Origin: Rhodocyclaceae bacterium
GTDB taxonomy: Bacteria > Pseudomonadota > Gammaproteobacteria > Burkholderiales > Rhodocyclaceae
Direction of reading: 5' to 3'
DNA: 64,000 bases
Assembly (NCBI GenBank): GCA_016704145.1
Contig: JADJAS010000001.1
Location: 1-64,000, forward strand
Part shown: positions 1 through 9,794 of the stretch, piece after piece
How the letters are laid out: each line of letters opens with the position of its first letter
Position numbering within the stretch: position 1 is the first letter of the stretch
The notes under the pieces: generated by a model
Told to the model about the DNA's origin: nothing
Databases searched by the model: none
What the model saw: only the letters and a program-made list of their open reading frames with translations
Made by a program: the position numbers and the translations under genes

Positions 1-965
<965 letters not shown>

Positions 966-1018
966 GACGGCTCCTTCGAACAGTACATTTGAATGGCCGG
1001 ATTGTAGCCGACCGACCC

Positions 1019-2095
1019 TCAATCCGTGGCGGCAGACCGTCCGGTGGCGCGCCAAGTCTTGGCCAGGCCATGGCGCAGCAGCAGGCCCGGCGGCATGCGC
1101 AGCCAATGGTAGCGGAACGTGCCGAGGCGCAAGGCCAGCCCGCGCCCGAAGCCGCCGCCAGCATCGGGCAGCCCGGGCAGCGAGGCGCGGCTGAATATGC
1201 GGTCCAGCAGATACCGGCGCCATGCCGGCGGCGGCCTTGGCGCAAGGTTCGTCGGCACCGGCGTACCTAGCCAGGTCCGGCAATAATGCAGCGCGTACCA
1301 AAGCACGTCGCCCGCACCATGGCGTTCGCTCCGACTCAGCAGTTCCCGCCAGTCCGCCTCACTGCGCATGGCCCGGCGGATCAGGCCATCGATGTCGACC
1401 AGATCGCGCAGGCGATTCGACAGTTCGGAATCCTGGAACAGATGGATCGCGGCATGGACGATCTGGTCGCACGGATGCAGCACGGCGAAGCGTCCGGCGC
1501 CGGCCAGGTCGCGCACGCCTTCGAACATCAGCGCGTCGTCGACGCGGATGCGGCTGGTGACCGGCGAGATGGTGTGGTGCAGGTCGATTTCCAACGCGTG
1601 CCCGGGAAAGCGCATGGGCGGCAATTCATGGCTCCACTCCCGGTAGTAGCGCTGATCGTAGGCATCATCCGTTTCCGATTCCCAGCCGGCGCTCTTGAGT
1701 GCCGCTTCGGCTTCGTCCAGGCCGGCCCGGGGCACCATGAGATCCACGTCGTTGGGGATGCGGCCGCGCGCGAATTCGAGACCCTGCAGCAGGTAGGCGG
1801 CGCCCTTGAGGATCACCATGCGCCGGCCGGCGGGCAGCGCGGCATCGATGGCGTCGAGTTCCAGCCGCACCATCTGCGCCCGGTGGGTGCTGTAGTGGAT
1901 CGCCGCCTGCAGGTGCCCGCGCACGGCGGGGAACAACGCGCGCCACAGGTCATCGCGGTCGCGCAGGCGGTGGGCGATCAGCCCGAGCAGGCGCGACTGC
2001 CGCGCCAGCCGCACCGTGTCGTCCCACTGCGCCGGCGTCAGGGCGACCGCCTGGTCGATGTCGCGCAACAGCGGCAGCAGCCGGGTCGCCGTCAC
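1019..2095 (-). CDS. Nucleotidyltransferase of the HPr-rel-A gene set (NTP_transf_5 type)
   Basis: Putative 358-residue nucleotidyltransferase. The motif block VILKGAAYLLQG followed by RIPNDVDLMV matches the KG...DxD pattern of the NTP_transf_5 branch of the polymerase-beta-like superfamily; the two Asp would bind metal. The second half is alpha-helical with no recognisable domain. The GTG start at 2095 overlaps the stop of the upstream kinase gene (GTGA), so translation is likely coupled; a longer reading from further upstream is only the out-of-frame shadow of the kinase. It is the last gene of the operon secreted protein - PqqD-like - HprK-like - nucleotidyltransferase. The substrate is unknown; nucleotidyl transfer to a protein or peptide partner would fit the context but is inference. 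Confidence 0.8.
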   Translation of the reverse strand: MTATRLLPLLRDIDQAVALTPAQWDDTVRLARQSRLLGLIAHRLRDRDDLWRALFPAVRGHLQAAIHYSTHRAQMVRLELDAIDAALPAGRRMVILKGAAYLLQGLEFARGRIPNDVDLMVPRAGLDEAEAALKSAGWESETDDAYDQRYYREWSHELPPMRFPGHALEIDLHHTISPVTSRIRVDDALMFEGVRDLAGAGRFAVLHPCDQIVHAAIHLFQDSELSNRLRDLVDIDGLIRRAMRSEADWRELLSRSERHGAGDVLWYALHYCRTWLGTPVPTNLAPRPPPAWRRYLLDRIFSRASLPGLPDAGGGFGRGLALRLGTFRYHWLRMPPGLLLRHGLAKTWRATGRSAATD

Positions 2096-3030
2096 GAGGT
2101 CGCCTCCTCGTGCTCCAACAGCGTGCGTATCCGCGCCACCGCCTCGTCGAGCGAGCCGTAGCGCAGTTCGTAGGCGGGGCAGCCCTCGGCCAGATCGGCG
2201 ACGGCGTGGAACGCCACCGGGCCGAGCAGCGCGTAGTTGAAGCTGTTGAAGGCGAGACGGGCGAAGGCCTGCTCGCGCGGCTGCGGCAGCAGTTCGAGCG
2301 CGGCGCCGGCCTGGTAGCGGGGGAACAGCACGAGCGCGGGCCGCGCCGGTCGGCCGACGGCATCGGCACTGGCGGCATCCGGCGCCAGGTGGGCGACATC
2401 GCCCTTGCGGGTTTCCGGGAACACCGGGCCGAGCACCGCCTCGGCCGAAAATTCGCGAATCACGTCGATCGAGCGGTTCTTCAGCGCCACGGGCTTCAAC
2501 ATGGGCAGCAAGAGGCCGGATGCGGGATCGAGCACGCCGAATTCGTCGGAGAGCAGGCGCCAACCGCGCAGCATCAAGGCGGCGGCCAGCGTGCTCTTGC
2601 CGGAGCCGGGCGTGGCGGCCATGATCACCGCCCGGTCGCCGAGGGCCAGCGCGCCGGCGTGGAGCAGCACGTACTGGTTGAAGCGCTGGGCGAAGCACCA
2701 GTTCACGCCCCACTCGAACATGGGTAGCGCGCTATCGCGCGGATAGGGCTCGAAAGGCTCGACGCCATCGATGCTGAAGCGCGCGGTTGGCCGCAGCCAG
2801 CGGCGCAGGCCGCGGCCCGAATGGATGCCGACGTGGAAGTCGGAGAAGTCGTTGCGCCGCAGGTAGGCGAAGGCGCCGTAGACGCGGTGCAAGGCAGCTT
2901 TCAGTTCGGCCACCGGCGCGGTGACGGCGACGCGGCAGGCGCCGTAGTCGATGTAGACCCGGCCGCCGGGAAAATAGTCGTCGAATCGGGAAAGCGGAAT
3001 ATCGCCGATGCGTTCCGGTGGGCTGGTCAT
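2092..3030 (-). CDS. HprK-related kinase A
   Basis: 312-residue protein related to the C-terminal catalytic domain of HPr(Ser) kinase/phosphorylase. HAGAL (about residues 124-128) precedes the P-loop ATPGSGKST (139-147), and SDEFGV (161-166) follows at the spacing seen in HprK-like kinases. It is not the phosphotransferase-system HprK: the N-terminal DRTGG-type domain is absent and no ptsH is nearby. This matches the family named HprK-related kinase A, which is recognised by co-occurrence with a PqqD-like protein. Here that partner lies directly upstream with an ATGA stop/start overlap, and the nucleotidyltransferase follows with a GTGA overlap. Kinase substrate unknown. Confidence 0.88.
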   Translation of the reverse strand: MTSPPERIGDIPLSRFDDYFPGGRVYIDYGACRVAVTAPVAELKAALHRVYGAFAYLRRNDFSDFHVGIHSGRGLRRWLRPTARFSIDGVEPFEPYPRDSALPMFEWGVNWCFAQRFNQYVLLHAGALALGDRAVIMAATPGSGKSTLAAALMLRGWRLLSDEFGVLDPASGLLLPMLKPVALKNRSIDVIREFSAEAVLGPVFPETRKGDVAHLAPDAASADAVGRPARPALVLFPRYQAGAALELLPQPREQAFARLAFNSFNYALLGPVAFHAVADLAEGCPAYELRYGSLDEAVARIRTLLEHEEATS

Positions 3031-3287
3031 GTCGGCAGGATGCCAATCTCCCGCAACATGCGCAAGAGATCGGCCATCGCCGGCGATTCGGGGTCCAGTT
3101 CGAGGTCGTCGCGCAGCGCGGCGGCCAGGGCTTCGTCGCTCAGTTTGCCCTGCTCCCGTAGTTCCTCGATCACATCCACCACCACCGTCGTCGCCGGCGG
3201 CAGCAGGTGGGTTTGCCAGGTACGGGAATCAAAAACGACTGAGGCGTCTCCTAGACGCCTCAGCAAGCTTTGACCACCCTCACCCAC
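3027..3287 (-). CDS. PqqD-family protein of the HPr-rel-A system
   Basis: Small 86-residue protein with the PqqD-like winged-helix pattern: the early strand pair around SVVFDSRTWQTHLL, the helix after LPPATTVVVDVIEEL, and a C-terminal LLRMLREIGIL resembling the usual terminal helix. PqqD-type proteins bind a precursor peptide and present it to a modifying enzyme; the adjacent secreted protein at 3308-3784 is the obvious candidate partner (inference). The start is uncertain. GTG at 3287 has no good ribosome site; TTG at 3266 has GGGTGG about nine bases upstream and begins just before a strong hairpin. The gene overlaps the kinase gene by four bases. Confidence 0.75.
   Translation of the reverse strand: MGEGGQSLLRRLGDASVVFDSRTWQTHLLPPATTVVVDVIEELREQGKLSDEALAAALRDDLELDPESPAMADLLRMLREIGILPT
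3239..3263 (-). terminator. Attenuator/terminator-like hairpin inside the start of the PqqD-like gene
   Basis: A perfect 11-bp inverted repeat (CTGAGGCGTCT with its complement) and a 3-nt loop, followed on the minus strand by TCGTTTTT. It lies 45-69 bases downstream of the stop of the secreted-protein gene and overlaps the first codons of the PqqD-like gene. It has the form of an intrinsic terminator with an interrupted U-run, and may reduce read-through from the secreted-protein gene into the kinase genes, or mask the PqqD start codon. Confidence 0.6.
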
Positions 3288-3307
3288 GACGACGCAACGA
3301 GCGCCAA

Positions 3308-3784
3308 TCAGGGGATGTTGCCGCCACCACCGCCTGTCGGATTAAGCGATGCCCAGCATGACCCTGAAATCGGGTTATCGACTGTCGATCCAGGTTCGTA
3401 AGCACGGTAGGTTGAAGACGATCCATCGTAGTCGACAAGTAGATACACACTGCCGTTCTTGGTGGTTCGTTTCACCGTTGTCGGATCGATCAATGAACCG
3501 GAAATGGAGTAGTAATTCCCGTTCTGCATGAAACCCGAAACCACCTTGGTATTTTTGCCTTCCTTGATCTTGATATCGTACTTGGCGACCGTCTGACGAA
3601 CCCACGTATCGGGAGCCGTCACAATATTCCCTGGCGCGGTTCCCATCGGTTTCGTATCGCAGGTTGCACTCACGGCCGCAACGGCTGATCCATTCGCCAA
3701 GGAAAAGACGACAGGCGCCGCGCCCGCGGCCTTAATCAAGGCCCGACGGCGTTGTTTGAGCTTTTCTCGTTCGTTGTCCGACAT
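3308..3784 (-). CDS. Small secreted protein, first gene of the HPr-rel-A operon
   Basis: 158 residues. The N terminus carries RRRALIKAAGA followed by a short hydrophobic stretch ending ANGSAVAAVSA, which looks like a twin-arginine or Sec export signal; the RR is not a canonical SRRxFLK box. The mature part is about 120 residues, rich in Thr, Gly and Ser, contains a SGSCW motif near the end, and finishes with a flexible GGGGG tail. No domain recognised. The ATG at 3784 is chosen over one 25 codons upstream because AAGGAA lies eight bases before it and the export signal then sits at the N terminus. It is the only candidate for the precursor handled by the following PqqD-like, kinase and nucleotidyltransferase genes; that role is inference. 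GC is lower than its neighbours. Confidence 0.7.
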   Translation of the reverse strand: MSDNEREKLKQRRRALIKAAGAAPVVFSLANGSAVAAVSATCDTKPMGTAPGNIVTAPDTWVRQTVAKYDIKIKEGKNTKVVSGFMQNGNYYSISGSLIDPTTVKRTTKNGSVYLLVDYDGSSSTYRAYEPGSTVDNPISGSCWASLNPTGGGGGNIP

Positions 3785-3899
3785 GGCTGAATTCCTTGTG
3801 GCCCGAGCTGCGAAGATCGGTTGAATGTCCTGACCAACTACTAGCAATTTCCGCGCCAATCAGCGTTTCGCCACAAGTTACCATAAGAAACAACACGAT

Positions 3900-3915
3900 A
3901 GCAATTCCATGGCCA
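3900..3915 (-). promoter_or_regulatory. Sigma-54 (-24/-12) promoter of the HPr-rel-A operon
   Basis: On the minus strand the sequence TGGCCATGGAATTGCT has GG and GC separated by exactly 10 bp and matches TGGC and TTGCW of the TGGCACG-N4-TTGCW consensus. It lies 115 bp upstream of the secreted-protein start, in an otherwise unassigned AT-richer gap of about 185 bp (3785-3970). Two further such elements occur in the window, which also encodes the sigma-54 activator PrsR. Confidence 0.6.
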
Positions 3916-3970
3916 AATTACGGTAATCAGGTGACGGACATTGTAAAGAAAGCTGACATTTTCCGTCAGT

Positions 3971-4729
3971 TCATGGACGGCTTGCCAACAGGGCGCGCAA
4001 GTGATTGGCCGGAATCGCGTAGCTGATGCCCGAGGGCTGGCTCAACGCTGATTCCTTGCTGCCCTTGACGAAGACCATGTTGATGATGCCGACCACCTCC
4101 CCGCTTTCGGCATCGACCATCGGACCGCCGCTGTTGCCGGGATAGGCAGTGGCGTCGAGCTGGAAAATGTTGAAGCCGCCATCCTTCAACTGCCGGATCA
4201 AGTTGCCTTTCAACTGCTGGACGTTGCCGCTCGGGATGGCGATCGGCGTCACGGCGGCGACGATGCCGCGATGGCTGACCGGCGAAAAGCCGAGCGCACC
4301 GCCGATCGGAAAGCCGGTGAAGGCGATGGCGGCGCCTTCCTTCACCGTGTCGGAATCGCGCAAAGTCAGTGGCGGCAGCGCGCCGCCCTCGACGCGCAGC
4401 AGCGCCAGGTCGTGCGCCTTATCGATGGCCAGCACCGTCGCCGGCCGCGCCCTGTCGGGCGGCGTCGACGCGCGCACGACCAACGTGGTGCCTTCGGTGA
4501 GGTTGAGGTCGGCGACGACATGGGCGTTGGTGGCGATGGTCTGGCCGTCGCCGACGGCGAAACCGGTGCCGCGCAGCGTGAATTGCGGCGCACCGAGCTT
4601 GTTGAAAATGCCGACCATGACCACCGAGGGCTTGACGCGCTCGATGGTGGCGACCAGATCGGCGGCCGCCGGCAGGCTCCAGTCGAGCGCGAAGGCAACG
4701 AGCAGGCCGACGAAGCGGCGGCGGATCAC
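3971..4729 (-). CDS. Periplasmic trypsin-like (S1C/DegP-type) serine protease
   Basis: 252 residues with an N-terminal signal sequence (hydrophobic stretch LLVAFALDWSLPAAA) and a chymotrypsin-fold protease domain. The catalytic triad is visible as His in TNAHVV, Asp in KAHDLALL and Ser in YPGNSGGPM. There is no PDZ domain after the protease domain, unlike DegP/DegS. It would act in the periplasm, perhaps on envelope proteins. The GTG start at 4729 overlaps the stop of the upstream lytic transglycosylase (ATGTGA), so the two are probably co-translated with prsT. This protease is common in prs/EPS neighbourhoods of betaproteobacteria (recollection, not checked). Confidence 0.88.
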   Translation of the reverse strand: MIRRRFVGLLVAFALDWSLPAAADLVATIERVKPSVVMVGIFNKLGAPQFTLRGTGFAVGDGQTIATNAHVVADLNLTEGTTLVVRASTPPDRARPATVLAIDKAHDLALLRVEGGALPPLTLRDSDTVKEGAAIAFTGFPIGGALGFSPVSHRGIVAAVTPIAIPSGNVQQLKGNLIRQLKDGGFNIFQLDATAYPGNSGGPMVDAESGEVVGIINMVFVKGSKESALSQPSGISYAIPANHLRALLASRP

Positions 4730-5631
4730 ATCAGGCGCTTCCGGATGCGCGGCAGCTCCGGCGACGGCTCGACCACGCTGGCGTCGTAGGGATGCGCGTC
4801 GCCGCGATAAAACTCGCGGATGCGCCTGACGTAGCCGCGCGTCTCGGCATAGGGCGGAATGCCGCGATACTGGTTCACGGCACCCTCGCCGGCGTTGTAG
4901 GCGGCCGCCACCAGCGCCACGTCGCCCTGGAAATAAGCCAGCAGCCAGCGCAGGTAGGCGAGGCCGCCGCGGATGTTCTGCTCGGGGTCGAACGGCTTCC
5001 TGACGTTGAAGCGCGCCGCCGTCTCGGGAATCAATTGCATGAGTCCCTGGGCGTTCTTGCCCGATACGGCGAGCGGATCGAAATTCGACTCGGCGCGGAT
5101 CACCGCCATGACCAGGCGCGGCGCCACGCCGTAGTCCGGCGCCAGCCGGCGCACCAGTTCGAGCACTTTCAACTGCGCGGGCGTCGGATTCTCCCAGACT
5201 GGTTCGAGCGCCTCGGCCACGGGGGGCTCGGGCGCCGCGACGACCATGCACGGAGGCATCAGCGTCATCTCGCCATCGACACGGCGCAGCATGCGCTCGG
5301 CGTCGGCGTGGCCCTGGGCGGCCGCCAGGCCGAAGAAGTAGGCGGCCAGCCGGTCGTCGCGGCTGACGCCGCGGCCGTTGGCGTGCATCCAGCCCAGCCG
5401 GAACTGCGCTTCGGCGTCGCCTTCGCGCGCGCAGTCGCAATACAGCGCCGCCGCGCGCTGGGGATCGCGCGCCACACCTTCGCCGTGTTCAAGGGCTTGC
5501 GCTTCAGCCCGCCGACTGGCAAAAAAGTCGACACTTTCGGCGGCGGCCACCGACGTGGCCTCGCTGAACGTCAGCAAGTGGGCCAGGAGCAGGCAAGCAA
5601 TTGTTCCAACTGCTTTTTTGTTTCCGCTAAT
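4726..5631 (-). CDS. Lytic transglycosylase with Sel1-like repeats
   Basis: Soluble SLT-type murein transglycosylase. Residues following the signal peptide contain two Sel1-like repeats (YCDCAREGDAEAQFRLGWM and the next unit), then a lysozyme-like domain with catalytic Glu in VIRAESNFDP, followed by GLMQLIPETA and AAAYNAGEGAV, all family hallmarks. The conventional choice of TTG at 5577 removes the signal peptide. Reading the same frame upstream gives SGNKK, a hydrophobic core and AAA|ES, a good Sec signal, but no ATG/GTG/TTG; an ATT at 5631 sits seven bases after AAGGAG. I therefore extend to 5631, overlapping the prsT stop, while noting 5577 as the alternative. Confidence 0.85.
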   Translation of the reverse strand: MSGNKKAVGTIACLLLAHLLTFSEATSVAAAESVDFFASRRAEAQALEHGEGVARDPQRAAALYCDCAREGDAEAQFRLGWMHANGRGVSRDDRLAAYFFGLAAAQGHADAERMLRRVDGEMTLMPPCMVVAAPEPPVAEALEPVWENPTPAQLKVLELVRRLAPDYGVAPRLVMAVIRAESNFDPLAVSGKNAQGLMQLIPETAARFNVRKPFDPEQNIRGGLAYLRWLLAYFQGDVALVAAAYNAGEGAVNQYRGIPPYAETRGYVRRIREFYRGDAHPYDASVVEPSPELPRIRKRLM

Positions 5632-8407
5632 TCCCGATCTCCTTGATCAATCTGGCCACTTCGGCCTGCCCGGGGAACTTGTCGCCGAGCTTCGCCAGAT
5701 CGTCAAGCAGCTTTCGTGCCTCGTCCTTCTTGCCCGCTTTCAGCTGTGCGCGCGCCAAACTGAGCTTGAGGGTGCCCGATTGCGGCGCCAGTTCGACCGC
5801 TTTGGCCAGCAACTCGATCGCCCGCGCCGAATCGCCCTTGTCGGACAACAGCGCGCCAAGGGTTTCCATGATCGCAGGATTGTTCGGCGCCAGTTTGTTG
5901 GCTTTTTCGGCGTACTCGACCGCGCGGGCGTCCTTCAACTGACCGAGGTTCCAGGCCAGGTTGTTGAGCAGGACGGGATTGTCCGCCTGCTTCTGCATCA
6001 GCGTCTGGTAATGCTTGACCGCCACCGCGTAATCCTTGCGAGCGGTCGCCCCCTCGGCCATGGCCATGCGGAACGTTGCGTCCTGGGCGTGGTCGTTCAG
6101 CCAGCCGCTGGCGAACTTCTCGGCCTCGGCGCCGCTGCCGTCGGCATACAGTGCGGCATAGGTCTTGATCGCCAGTTCGGTCGACGGCGCCTGCTTCAGG
6201 CCGGCCTTGTAGGCGGCGATCGCCGGCTTCCAGTCCTTGCCGGCGGCGGCGATGTCGCCCTCGAAGAGGAAACCGACCGCCTCCTTGGGCCGCTGCTGCT
6301 TGATCTCCTTGACGACCTTCTGCGCCTCGGCGACGTTCTTGGTTTCGAGGAACAGGCGCACCAGGCCGCGCTGCGCCGCCAGCAGGTCGGGCTTCAGTTC
6401 GAGCGCCTTCTTCAGGTTCTGGATCGCCGCGTCGTTGTCCTTGGCCGCCACGTTGATCTCAGCCATGCGCAGGTAGGGCTGCGGCGAACCGGGCATCGCC
6501 GCCACCATCTTGCCGTAGGTGGCCAGCGCCTGGTTGGTCTCGCCGGCGGCCTGTTGCGCGCGGCCCAGGGCATCGAGCATCTCGACGCGGTCCGGCATCG
6601 CCGCCACCGCATCCTGCGCCGCCGCCACGGCCTTCTTGGCGTCCTTGTTCTTCAGGTGCAGGCCGATCATGGCCAGGCGCGGCGCCGGCTCGGTCGGGCT
6701 GGCCTGGATGGTCTTGGCGATCATCGCCGCCACCTCGTCGGCGCTGCCGCCGGTCCTCGCCTTCAGTTCGGCCAGCGCCAAGCCAGCCTGGACGTTCTTG
6801 GCATCGGCGGCCAGCACCGACTCGAAGCGCTTGCGGGCGTCGTCGGGCTTCTTGTCGCGCAAATCAAGACTGGCCAGCGCGGCGGCGGCGGGGAAATAGG
6901 CCGGCTTCAGCGTCAGCGCCTTTTCCAGGCTGGCGCGGCCGGCGGCGACATCGCCCTTGGCCACCAGCACCGTGCCGCGCAGCGCATGGGCCAGCGGGTT
7001 GTCCGGCTGCTTTTTCTCGAGGCCTTCGATCGCCTTCATCGCCTTGGCGAAATCGCGCTTCTTGACGGCGGCGGCGATCATGGCCATGTCGGCGGTAGTG
7101 CCGCTGTCGGCCGCGGCGATGCGTTCCAGTTCGCTGAACGCCGATTCGCCCTTGCCGCCGGCAAGGTGGGAGAGCGCCACCTTGGTCTGCTTGACGGGAT
7201 TCTTCGGGTCGAGCGTCACCGCCTTGGCGAAATATTCTTCAGCCTTTTGCGGATTGCCGTTCTGCATGTAGATATCGCCGGCCAGCGACATCAGCGCGGC
7301 ATCGTCCTGCCCATCTTCCAGCATCGGCTCGATGTCGGCCAGGGCCTTGGCCGGCTGCGCCGAACGCAGGTGGATGACCGCCAGCATGCGGCGCGCCATG
7401 GCGGTGCCCGGCGCCTGCTTGAGCGCCTTGGTCAGGTAATCCTCGGCCTGCGGGAAGGCGTTGAGCTGGAACTGCGTGGCGCCGGCGAGCAGCAGCGCCT
7501 TCGGGTGGTTCGGCGCCACCCCGAGCACGGCCTGCACGGATTCCAGCGCCTTCTTGAAGTCCATCTTCTGGTAGAGATATTCCGCCTCGACCATGGCGGT
7601 CTGCGGATTCCTGGGCAGCGCCTTCTTCATCGCCTCCAGTTGGGCGCCGGCATCGTCCAGCTTGTTCTGCCGGATCAGGCTCTCGACGATCGCCGCGTGG
7701 GCGATGCCGAAGTCCGGCTTCGCCTCCACTGCCTTGCGATAGGCGGCCAGCGCGCCTTCGGCATCCTTCCTGAGGCCCAGCAGGTCGCCCTTGAGCTTCC
7801 AGGCTTCATGGTTCCTGGCATCCTTGGCCAGCACTTTTTCCAGCGTATCCGTGCCGCCGGCGATATCGCCGTCGGCCAGCAGCATGCGGGCCTTGACCAG
7901 CATGGTCTGCCCGTGGTCGGCCTTGACGGCCAGCGCGGCATCGATGGCGGCGCGCGCCTTGTCCATCTGTCCCAGCGCCGCATGGGCGAGCGCCACCGAC
8001 GTCTGTAGGTCAGCCTTGGCCTCGGCAGTGGTGAGCGGCGCGGTCTGCAAGTCGCTCAGCACTTTCTTGGGCTGGCCGATCGCCAGCAGCGCCTGCGCCA
8101 GCTGCGGCACCACCTGGTCGGGGGCGTACCCGACGTCCATCGCCTTGCGCAATTCCACTTCGGCGCCGACCGGATCGCCGGACTTGAGCAGCGCCTGCCC
8201 GAGCAGCAAGCGCGCCTCCCCCGATTCCGGCGCCTTCTGCAGCGCGTTCTTGATCTGGATGACCGCCGCCTTGGCGTCGTCCTTGGCCAGATAGTCGCGC
8301 GCCGAAGCCAGCAGCGCCTCCGGCTTGTCGCCGCCGCAAGCCGCCAGCAGCAACGCCAAAGTCAGTGCCGGCAGCACGCCGCGGGAAAACCGATATTGAT
8401 TCGCCAT
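5627..8407 (-). CDS. prsT: PEP-CTERM system TPR-repeat lipoprotein PrsT
   Basis: 926-residue lipoprotein: signal peptide with lipobox LLAAC (Cys24), then essentially continuous tetratricopeptide repeats to the C terminus. Length and the N-terminal GGDKPEALLASARDYLAKDD pattern match the PrsT family, which is restricted to genomes with exosortase A and sits beside prsK/prsR. Likely a periplasmic or outer-membrane scaffold for EPS or PEP-CTERM export; the precise role is not established. RBS GGGAGGAAG precedes the ATG. A perfect palindrome separates it from prsR. The long open frame on the opposite strand is a codon-bias shadow. Confidence 0.95.
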   Translation of the reverse strand: MANQYRFSRGVLPALTLALLLAACGGDKPEALLASARDYLAKDDAKAAVIQIKNALQKAPESGEARLLLGQALLKSGDPVGAEVELRKAMDVGYAPDQVVPQLAQALLAIGQPKKVLSDLQTAPLTTAEAKADLQTSVALAHAALGQMDKARAAIDAALAVKADHGQTMLVKARMLLADGDIAGGTDTLEKVLAKDARNHEAWKLKGDLLGLRKDAEGALAAYRKAVEAKPDFGIAHAAIVESLIRQNKLDDAGAQLEAMKKALPRNPQTAMVEAEYLYQKMDFKKALESVQAVLGVAPNHPKALLLAGATQFQLNAFPQAEDYLTKALKQAPGTAMARRMLAVIHLRSAQPAKALADIEPMLEDGQDDAALMSLAGDIYMQNGNPQKAEEYFAKAVTLDPKNPVKQTKVALSHLAGGKGESAFSELERIAAADSGTTADMAMIAAAVKKRDFAKAMKAIEGLEKKQPDNPLAHALRGTVLVAKGDVAAGRASLEKALTLKPAYFPAAAALASLDLRDKKPDDARKRFESVLAADAKNVQAGLALAELKARTGGSADEVAAMIAKTIQASPTEPAPRLAMIGLHLKNKDAKKAVAAAQDAVAAMPDRVEMLDALGRAQQAAGETNQALATYGKMVAAMPGSPQPYLRMAEINVAAKDNDAAIQNLKKALELKPDLLAAQRGLVRLFLETKNVAEAQKVVKEIKQQRPKEAVGFLFEGDIAAAGKDWKPAIAAYKAGLKQAPSTELAIKTYAALYADGSGAEAEKFASGWLNDHAQDATFRMAMAEGATARKDYAVAVKHYQTLMQKQADNPVLLNNLAWNLGQLKDARAVEYAEKANKLAPNNPAIMETLGALLSDKGDSARAIELLAKAVELAPQSGTLKLSLARAQLKAGKKDEARKLLDDLAKLGDKFPGQAEVARLIKEIGN

Positions 8408-8423
8408 GTTCTTCCTCCCGGTT

Positions 8424-8441
8424 CGGCGCCGCGCGGCGCCG
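8424..8441. repeat. Perfect 18-bp GC palindrome between prsR and prsT
   Basis: CGGCGCCGC followed directly by its exact complement, occupying most of the 34-bp gap between the prsR stop and the prsT ribosome-binding site. There is no following U-run, so it is unlikely to terminate alone; it may stabilise the 3' end of prsR mRNA or tune read-through into prsT. Confidence 0.5.

Positions 8442-9790
<1,349 letters not shown>

Positions 9791-9794
<4 letters not shown>

Noticed and set aside
2110..2727. Plus-strand frame opposite the HprK-related kinase
   Set aside because: Shadow of the P-loop kinase gene; residue composition is typical of antisense frames in GC-rich DNA.
5378..8008. Long open frame on the plus strand opposite prsT
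   Set aside because: Mirror of a GC-rich, TPR-coding gene; composition is Arg/Gly/Leu/Gln-rich with no domain, and prsT is certain.
8424..8441. Palindrome between prsR and prsT as a terminator
   Set aside because: No U-run follows on either strand and the downstream gene has a good ribosome site, so termination is unlikely; kept only as a repeat.
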